From: Affinundibacterium baiyunense
GTDB lineage: Bacteria; Pseudomonadota; Gammaproteobacteria; Burkholderiales; Burkholderiaceae_D
Assembly: GCF_018139645.1 (NCBI RefSeq)
Contig: NZ_JAGSPM010000008.1
Span: 124,001 to 188,000, forward strand
Length of the DNA: 64,000 nt
Direction of reading: 5' to 3'
The position numbers and the translations under genes are program-made. The stretch's first letter is position 1; each line of letters begins with the position of its first letter. The notes below the pieces were generated by a model. The model worked only from the letters and a program-made list of their open reading frames with translations, was not told the DNA's origin and did no database searches. Positions 59,098-64,000 of the stretch are shown piece by piece.

Positions 59098-61731
59098 TTA
59101 GTGTAAGGCTTGGCTGATTGCGTGTTGTTTGAGTAATTGTGAGAAATACTCAACTGAAATCGGTTTGCTAAAATAAAATCCCTGAATTTCATCGCATCCA
59201 GCGTCTTTCAAGAAATCCATTTGTTCAAGGTTCTCGACACCTTCCGCGGTTACGCTCATGCCAAGTGCGCTAGACATCGCAATAATCGCCTTGGTCAGCA
59301 CAACGGAATCTTGGTTCTCAGGAATCTCGCGAATAAATGAGCGATCAATCTTCAAATTATCAATCGGGAATCGTTGCAGATACGATAGCGAGGAGAAACC
59401 CGTACCAAAATCATCGAGAGAGATACTAATTCCAAGCGTTTTAATCGCGTCAAAAACGGAGCTTAAGTGTTCCGCTTCTACCATCAAAAGACCTTCGGTA
59501 ATTTCTAACTGTAAGGCATGCGCTGGCAATCCAGATTCCAATAAAACTTCTAAGATAAATTGCGGTAGCTTAGGGTCTTGAAATTGTTTCGGTGAAATAT
59601 TGACACTGATTTTGAAATCAATATCAAATTCTTGACGCCATCGCTGAGCTTGTTCACAGGCTTTGGCCAAGACCCAGCGACCCATTGGTACGATTAAGCC
59701 AATTTCTTCGGCGAATGGAATAAATTCATTTGGCGCAATGATTCCCATTTCTGGCATTTGCCAACGAATCAAGGCTTCCGCGCCAACTATACTACCGTCA
59801 ATTAAGCTCAGTTTTGGTTGGTAGTAGAGTAAAAACTCATCATCGACCAAGGCACGCCGTAGATTGCGCTCTAAAGTGTAGCGATGCTGTGCGCGAATCA
59901 TTAGGTCGGATGTAAAGAATTGATAGTTATTTCGTCCCAGTTCTTTTGCTAAATACATCGCAGAATCTGCGCAACGTAATAAGGTTGGGCCATCAGTGCC
60001 ATCATGTGGAAACACACTAATACCTATCGATGTGCCCAAATGGTATTGATGCTGATCGATCACAAACGGTTCGCGCATTTTGGTCAGAATACGGTCGGCG
60101 AGTTCTTTTAAGTGTTGCGCGGTTTCAAATTCTTCGACCACGATCACAAATTCATCTCCGCCCAAACGTGCCAACATATCGGTAGCGCGAATACAAGAGC
60201 TCAAGCGTTTTGCTACGTCGCATAGCAAACCATCGCCTGCTGCATGGCCAGCTGTATCGTTCACATTTTTAAAGTGATCGAGATCTAAAAAAATCACTGC
60301 CACTTTTTGATCATAAGCTTGCGCCAAGGCACTCGCTAATCGATGTTGTAATTGATGTCGATTGGCGAGGCCCGTTAATGCATCATGTGTTGCAATGTAT
60401 TGCAATTGACGCTCGGTTTCTCTCACTTCGGTGGTGTCGGTGAATGAAATCAATACAGCTTCGGTTTTACTATGACGCGAGTGTTGAATTGGCTGCACAT
60501 TGACTAACAACCAGACAGTTGAATTGTCGTGCAATTGCATACCGATCGATAAATTCGAAATTGCCTCACCAGTTCTTAATACGATAGAAGCTGGATCATC
60601 ACCAATTTGGATTTCACTACTGTCTTCACGGAAAATGCGTTTGAAGTAACGATGACGGCGACCAGTCGCTTCGATATCTTGAATTTTCAAAATACGTTTT
60701 GCGCTAGGGTTGCAGGTGAGAATTTTTCCACCCGGTGCAATCACCATAATACCTTCGGTCAAATTATTCACGACGGAGCGATAGCGATCTTCACTAGTCG
60801 CTAAGCTATGCTCCATATTTTTCTTGTCAATCGCCAACGCAATCACATGCATTGCATCCATGATCAGCGTTTGTTCATCATCACTAGGATGACGTTGATC
60901 ACGGTGATATAAATCGACGGTACCTAACAAGGTATTAAATGCGGTTTTGATTGGTACCGACCAACAAGAGTGCATGCCGTAGCGCAAAGGTGTCTGACGG
61001 TGTGATTGCCACACATCGCTGTGGGCAATATCCTCAACGACGATGATTTTTTGAGTTTTCAGGGCAACACCGCAGGACCAACTTCCTAGACCAATTTCTA
61101 AATGATCCATTTCATTTAGAAATTCTGCTTCCATACTTGGTGCTGCTGCTATCCGTAATTTTTGTGCATCTTGATCGTAAAGCATGATCGCGCAGACCGA
61201 GCCATTGTCGAGCAAACGCTCCATCCGATCACACACATCTTGCAATATCTGCGTTAGTGGATTGTCGAGTGCGATCATTTCTAGAATTTCTTTTTCATGA
61301 TGTAAAGCTTCATGACTAAGACTATTTTTAGGAATGCCGCTATGACTTAACTGCGTTTGAAATGACTTGGCAAAGGCTTGGGTTTGCATGTCGCGCATGC
61401 ATAAAACATAGGCGGTATTACGCAGTACGGGGAAACTATGCAGTCTGAGCTCAATATTGACCAACTCGCCTTGTCGATTGCGCAGCTGGCAAAACTCGGC
61501 AATCGCATTGGGTATTAAACTGCTACCCGCTTGTAAGTGGGTTTTGATTTGATTTGGATGACTAAATTCGAGGAAGGCATTCCATCGTAGCCCACTAATT
61601 TCATGCAGATCTTTTGCGCGTAATAAGCTGATCCCCATGTGATTTGCATGAACGATGGTTCCATCAACTAAAACAATGACAGCATCTTGTGCGTGCTGTT
61701 CGATGAGCATTTGCCAATTTACAGAATACAT
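59098..61731 (-). CDS. PAS-GAF-PAS-GGDEF-EAL cyclic-di-GMP turnover protein
   Basis: 877 aa, no membrane segment. PAS (about 10-120), GAF ('LLDNGSVCAIMLYDQD', about 150-310), PAS (about 315-430), GGDEF domain with intact 'RLGGDEFVIVVEE' (about 522) and an inhibitory RxxD site five residues before it ('RATD'), and EAL domain with intact 'GAEALIRW' (about 650), 'DDFGTGFSSLSYL' and 'EGVEN'. Both the cyclase and the phosphodiesterase look active. Soluble sensing by PAS/GAF implies a cytoplasmic input (redox, light or small ligand). Confidence 0.93.
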   Translation of the reverse strand: MYSVNWQMLIEQHAQDAVIVLVDGTIVHANHMGISLLRAKDLHEISGLRWNAFLEFSHPNQIKTHLQAGSSLIPNAIAEFCQLRNRQGELVNIELRLHSFPVLRNTAYVLCMRDMQTQAFAKSFQTQLSHSGIPKNSLSHEALHHEKEILEMIALDNPLTQILQDVCDRMERLLDNGSVCAIMLYDQDAQKLRIAAAPSMEAEFLNEMDHLEIGLGSWSCGVALKTQKIIVVEDIAHSDVWQSHRQTPLRYGMHSCWSVPIKTAFNTLLGTVDLYHRDQRHPSDDEQTLIMDAMHVIALAIDKKNMEHSLATSEDRYRSVVNNLTEGIMVIAPGGKILTCNPSAKRILKIQDIEATGRRHRYFKRIFREDSSEIQIGDDPASIVLRTGEAISNLSIGMQLHDNSTVWLLVNVQPIQHSRHSKTEAVLISFTDTTEVRETERQLQYIATHDALTGLANRHQLQHRLASALAQAYDQKVAVIFLDLDHFKNVNDTAGHAAGDGLLCDVAKRLSSCIRATDMLARLGGDEFVIVVEEFETAQHLKELADRILTKMREPFVIDQHQYHLGTSIGISVFPHDGTDGPTLLRCADSAMYLAKELGRNNYQFFTSDLMIRAQHRYTLERNLRRALVDDEFLLYYQPKLSLIDGSIVGAEALIRWQMPEMGIIAPNEFIPFAEEIGLIVPMGRWVLAKACEQAQRWRQEFDIDFKISVNISPKQFQDPKLPQFILEVLLESGLPAHALQLEITEGLLMVEAEHLSSVFDAIKTLGISISLDDFGTGFSSLSYLQRFPIDNLKIDRSFIREIPENQDSVVLTKAIIAMSSALGMSVTAEGVENLEQMDFLKDAGCDEIQGFYFSKPISVEYFSQLLKQHAISQALH

Positions 61732-61963
61732 AAGGCTAATAAAATTTATACATCAATCCAGCAGTTAGAAGGCAAAAGATCTCAGATAGACTAATTAAAA
61801 AAACAAGTAAATGTACTCTATGCAAAGGCACGGGGCAAGCTTGAATTTGTATCTCTATCCAACCGAAATGCACTTGCGGTTTATTTTTGTTAGTGTAGAC
61901 CCGTGTTTTAATAAAACATTGTTTTATCTCAGTGTTTTTCTGTAATGAAATTAGTAGTCTTCC

Positions 61964-62824
61964 TCATTGACGCGCATTGCGGTGATTGGAAGGCATTTTC
62001 CCAGTCGTAAAATTGCTGCGCCAAGGATTGATGTCTAAACCGCCACGGCGTGTATAGCGCGCATACACCGATAATTTTTGTGGCTTGCAATACTGCATGA
62101 TGTCGCAAAAAATACGTTCGACACATTGCTCATGAAACTCGTTGTGATTTCGAAAGCTAATCAAATAGCGCAAAAGCGCTTCTTGATCTATCGGCGCACC
62201 AATGTACTGAATTTGCACGCTGGCCCAGTCCGGTTGTCCAGTCACTAAGCAGTTGGATTTTAATAAGTGTGAAACCAAAGTTTCTTCAATTGCTGGCTGG
62301 TTATGATCCGCATGTAAAATCGTAGGCACAGGCGAGTATTGATCAACTTCGATGTCTAATCTGTCTAATAATTGTCCTTCGAATTCTTGAAAAACTGCTT
62401 TGCCGAATTGCTCTTGTGGCGTGAGTGTGATTTGAACTGGCGCGCCAAAACCATTCGACAAATCGGTTTGTAGCAAACTAATCAGTGCATCAGTGCCAGC
62501 TAACTTGGTTTGATTAAATGCGTTTAAATAAAGTTTGAATGATTTTGACTCGATGATATTCGGTGAATCCGCTGGCGCAAACACGCTCAAAATCGCAACT
62601 TGTGGCTTGCCTCGTAAATTCAACCAAGATACTTCATAAGCGTTCCAAAAATCCATACCGAAAAAAGGCAAATTAACTGCTTTACCATCAACAATCTTGA
62701 GTCCAATTTCTGCACGCTTTTCTGCTCTAGGAATTGGGAAAAGCAAGCTAGGATCGTACTCAGTTTGATACGCAGATGTTTTGCCTAATTGTGATTGTTC
62801 GGGCGTATTGCTAGAAGTGCTCAT
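61964..62824 (-). CDS. queF: 7-cyano-7-deazaguanine (preQ0) reductase, long form
   Basis: 286 aa, the two-module form as in E. coli. QueF motif '[12 protein letters not shown]' (92-103), catalytic Cys192 in '[12 protein letters not shown]' with Asp199 nearby. Reduces preQ0 to preQ1 in queuosine synthesis for tRNA. It lies right after ilvA in the same direction; the ilvA terminator occupies almost the entire gap. Confidence 0.97.
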   Translation of the reverse strand: MSTSSNTPEQSQLGKTSAYQTEYDPSLLFPIPRAEKRAEIGLKIVDGKAVNLPFFGMDFWNAYEVSWLNLRGKPQVAILSVFAPADSPNIIESKSFKLYLNAFNQTKLAGTDALISLLQTDLSNGFGAPVQITLTPQEQFGKAVFQEFEGQLLDRLDIEVDQYSPVPTILHADHNQPAIEETLVSHLLKSNCLVTGQPDWASVQIQYIGAPIDQEALLRYLISFRNHNEFHEQCVERIFCDIMQYCKPQKLSVYARYTRRGGLDINPWRSNFTTGKMPSNHRNARQ

Positions 62825-62842
62825 AATGTATTTTGCTTTGTT

Positions 62843-62888
62843 GAAAAATAAAGCTGGATAAGGCTGATCGTGATCGGCCTTGTCCAGC
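62843..62888 (-). terminator. ilvA terminator, just before queF
   Basis: 17-bp stem with two G-U pairs: GCTGGATAAGGCTGATC (62853-62869) / GATCGGCCTTGTCCAGC (62872-62888). Read leftward it is followed by TTTATTTTT. Only about 20-28 nt separate it from the queF ATG. Confidence 0.9.
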
Positions 62889-62897
62889 TCGTGTAGC

Positions 62898-64000
62898 TTA
62901 ACCTAAGAAAAGTTTATAAACCGGATTATTACTTTCGTCCCAATAGCGATAGCCAAGACCATTTAAAAATTCTTTAAATGCCTTCATCTCTTTTTTCGGT
63001 ACCTGTAATCCGACCAAGGTGCGACCATAGTCGGCACCGTGGTTACGGTAATGGAATAAACTGATATTCCAATTTGGCGCCATACTATTTAAAAAGCGCA
63101 TTAATGCACCGGGGCGCTCTGGGAACTCAAAGCGATATAGCAATTCATTCTCTGCCAATTCGCTCTTACCGCCGACTAAATGACGGATGTGCAGTTTGGC
63201 TAATTCGTCGTCAGTCAAATCCAAAGTGGGGAAACCATGTTTGACAAAATTCTTTGCAATCTTGCTGGATTCTTCTCGGTTAGCGACTTGAACACCGACA
63301 AAAATATGCGCTTCTTTTTTATCGCTAATCCGATAGTTAAATTCAGTCACATTACGTGGGCCTACCAATTCGCAGAAGCGTTTAAAACTGCCTTGGATTT
63401 CTGGGATGGTCACCGCAAATACTGCCTCACGCGCTTCACCAACTTCGGCACGTTCTGCGACAAAGCGCAGACGATCAAAGTTCATATTGGCGCCGCAAGC
63501 GATGGTCACCATGGTTTCATTTTTTAGCGGCTTCTTGTTCGCTTTTGCGCGTTCGATATAAGCTTTGCAGCCAGCGACCGCGAGCGCACCAGCGGGTTCT
63601 AAAATGGAACGCGTATCTTGGAACACATCTTTGATTGCCGCACAGACTGCATCGGTATCGACTAAGATGACTTCATCAACATATTGCTTGGCTAAGCGAA
63701 AGGTTTCTTCCCCGACCAATTTGACAGCGGTACCATCGGAGAATAAACCAACATCGGATAAGGTCACGCGCTTGCCTGCTTTCAAGCTGCGATACATGCC
63801 ATCGGAATCGACTGTTTGTACACCGATAATTTTGATATCAGGGCGCACCGCTTTGACATAGGCAGAGACGCCTGCAATCAAACCACCACCACCAATAGCG
63901 ACAAAGATCGCATGAATCGGCCCCGCATGCTGACGCAAAATTTCCATGCCGACCGTGCCTTGCCCCGCGATCACATCAGGATCATCGAATGGATGAACGA
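62898..64000 (-). CDS. ilvA: Threonine ammonia-lyase, biosynthetic (3' part; N-terminus outside the window)
   Basis: 367 codons visible from the right edge ('[20 protein letters not shown]...'). PLP-enzyme C-terminal half: '[16 protein letters not shown]' (phosphate-binding glycine loop), '[15 protein letters not shown]', then two ACT-like regulatory domains ('[12 protein letters not shown]', '[21 protein letters not shown]') as in E. coli IlvA, for isoleucine/valine control. Converts threonine to 2-oxobutanoate. The active-site Lys region is beyond 64000. Confidence 0.96.
   Translation of the reverse strand, partial: VHPFDDPDVIAGQGTVGMEILRQHAGPIHAIFVAIGGGGLIAGVSAYVKAVRPDIKIIGVQTVDSDGMYRSLKAGKRVTLSDVGLFSDGTAVKLVGEETFRLAKQYVDEVILVDTDAVCAAIKDVFQDTRSILEPAGALAVAGCKAYIERAKANKKPLKNETMVTIACGANMNFDRLRFVAERAEVGEAREAVFAVTIPEIQGSFKRFCELVGPRNVTEFNYRISDKKEAHIFVGVQVANREESSKIAKNFVKHGFPTLDLTDDELAKLHIRHLVGGKSELAENELLYRFEFPERPGALMRFLNSMAPNWNISLFHYRNHGADYGRTLVGLQVPKKEMKAFKEFLNGLGYRYWDESNNPVYKLFLG

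Noticed and set aside
1-64000. CRISPR arrays, insertion sequences, integrases, prophage
   Set aside because: No regularly spaced direct repeats, transposase motifs or phage genes were found; gene order is that of core chromosome.

Overview
The window looks like ordinary chromosome of a Gram-negative betaproteobacterium, order Burkholderiales, with fairly low GC. An Oxalobacteraceae member such as Undibacterium is my best guess. The reasons are betaproteobacterial gene sets (ptsN-hprK-rapZ; lolB-ispE-tRNA-Gln-prs-rplY; mutM-dynamin-YCF48-mutY; ilvA-queF; two lpxL-type genes divergent from metK) and many secreted or outer-membrane lipoprotein genes. I see no phage, insertion sequence, CRISPR array or rRNA. 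Almost every gene is a recognisable family member.

Layout. 1-7.2 kb: truncated M16 protease, SRAP abasic-site protein, formyl-THF cyclo-ligase, lytic transglycosylase, GST-like protein and CCA-adding enzyme. 7.4-13.3 kb: two stand-alone periplasmic PilJ/NarX-like domain proteins around a PstS-like protein and a tyrosine/phenylalanine catabolism block (Lrp regulator, hpd, phhA). 13.4-20 kb: two lipid A acyltransferases diverging from metK, whose leader matches the SAM-II riboswitch pseudoknot, then an M14 peptidase and prolyl oligopeptidase. 20-29.7 kb: heterodimeric ABC exporter MdlAB, PBP1a, a lipoprotein, DAHP synthase and a GIY-YIG-like protein. 29.7-34.6 kb: an eroded S15-hydrolase pseudogene and a leftward cluster of histidine kinase, response regulator, polyproline secreted protein and S41 protease. 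34.9-39.5 kb: Kef-type antiporter, ODP-type diiron protein, gamma-glutamyltransferase. 39.7-45.3 kb: rplY, prs, tRNA-Gln, ispE, lolB and a TPR protein. 45.4-50.8 kb: the GO repair genes mutM and mutY enclosing a dynamin-like GTPase and a YCF48 propeller. 51-56.3 kb: TAP-like hydrolase with NatAB ABC transporter, then a beta-lactamase-fold lipoprotein. 56.5-64 kb: rapZ, hprK, ptsN (nitrogen PTS), a PAS-GAF-PAS-GGDEF-EAL protein, queF and the 3' part of ilvA.

The most interesting signals are regulatory. The metK leader contains an H-type pseudoknot that follows the SAM-II riboswitch plan segment by segment, followed by two mutually exclusive hairpins, one covering the metK start codon. At four places (hpd/phhA, metK/M14 gene, dynamin/YCF48, ilvA/queF) an intrinsic terminator sits so close to the next gene that no separate promoter fits between them. 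One of these terminators encodes the signal peptide of the following gene. Other oddities are a decamer array in which each unit ends in a stop codon, matching polyproline segments in a sensor kinase and its neighbour, and a clamp-binding-like tail on the SRAP protein.

All calls were made by reading the sequence. No database search was run, so family names rest on recognised motifs and remembered relatives.
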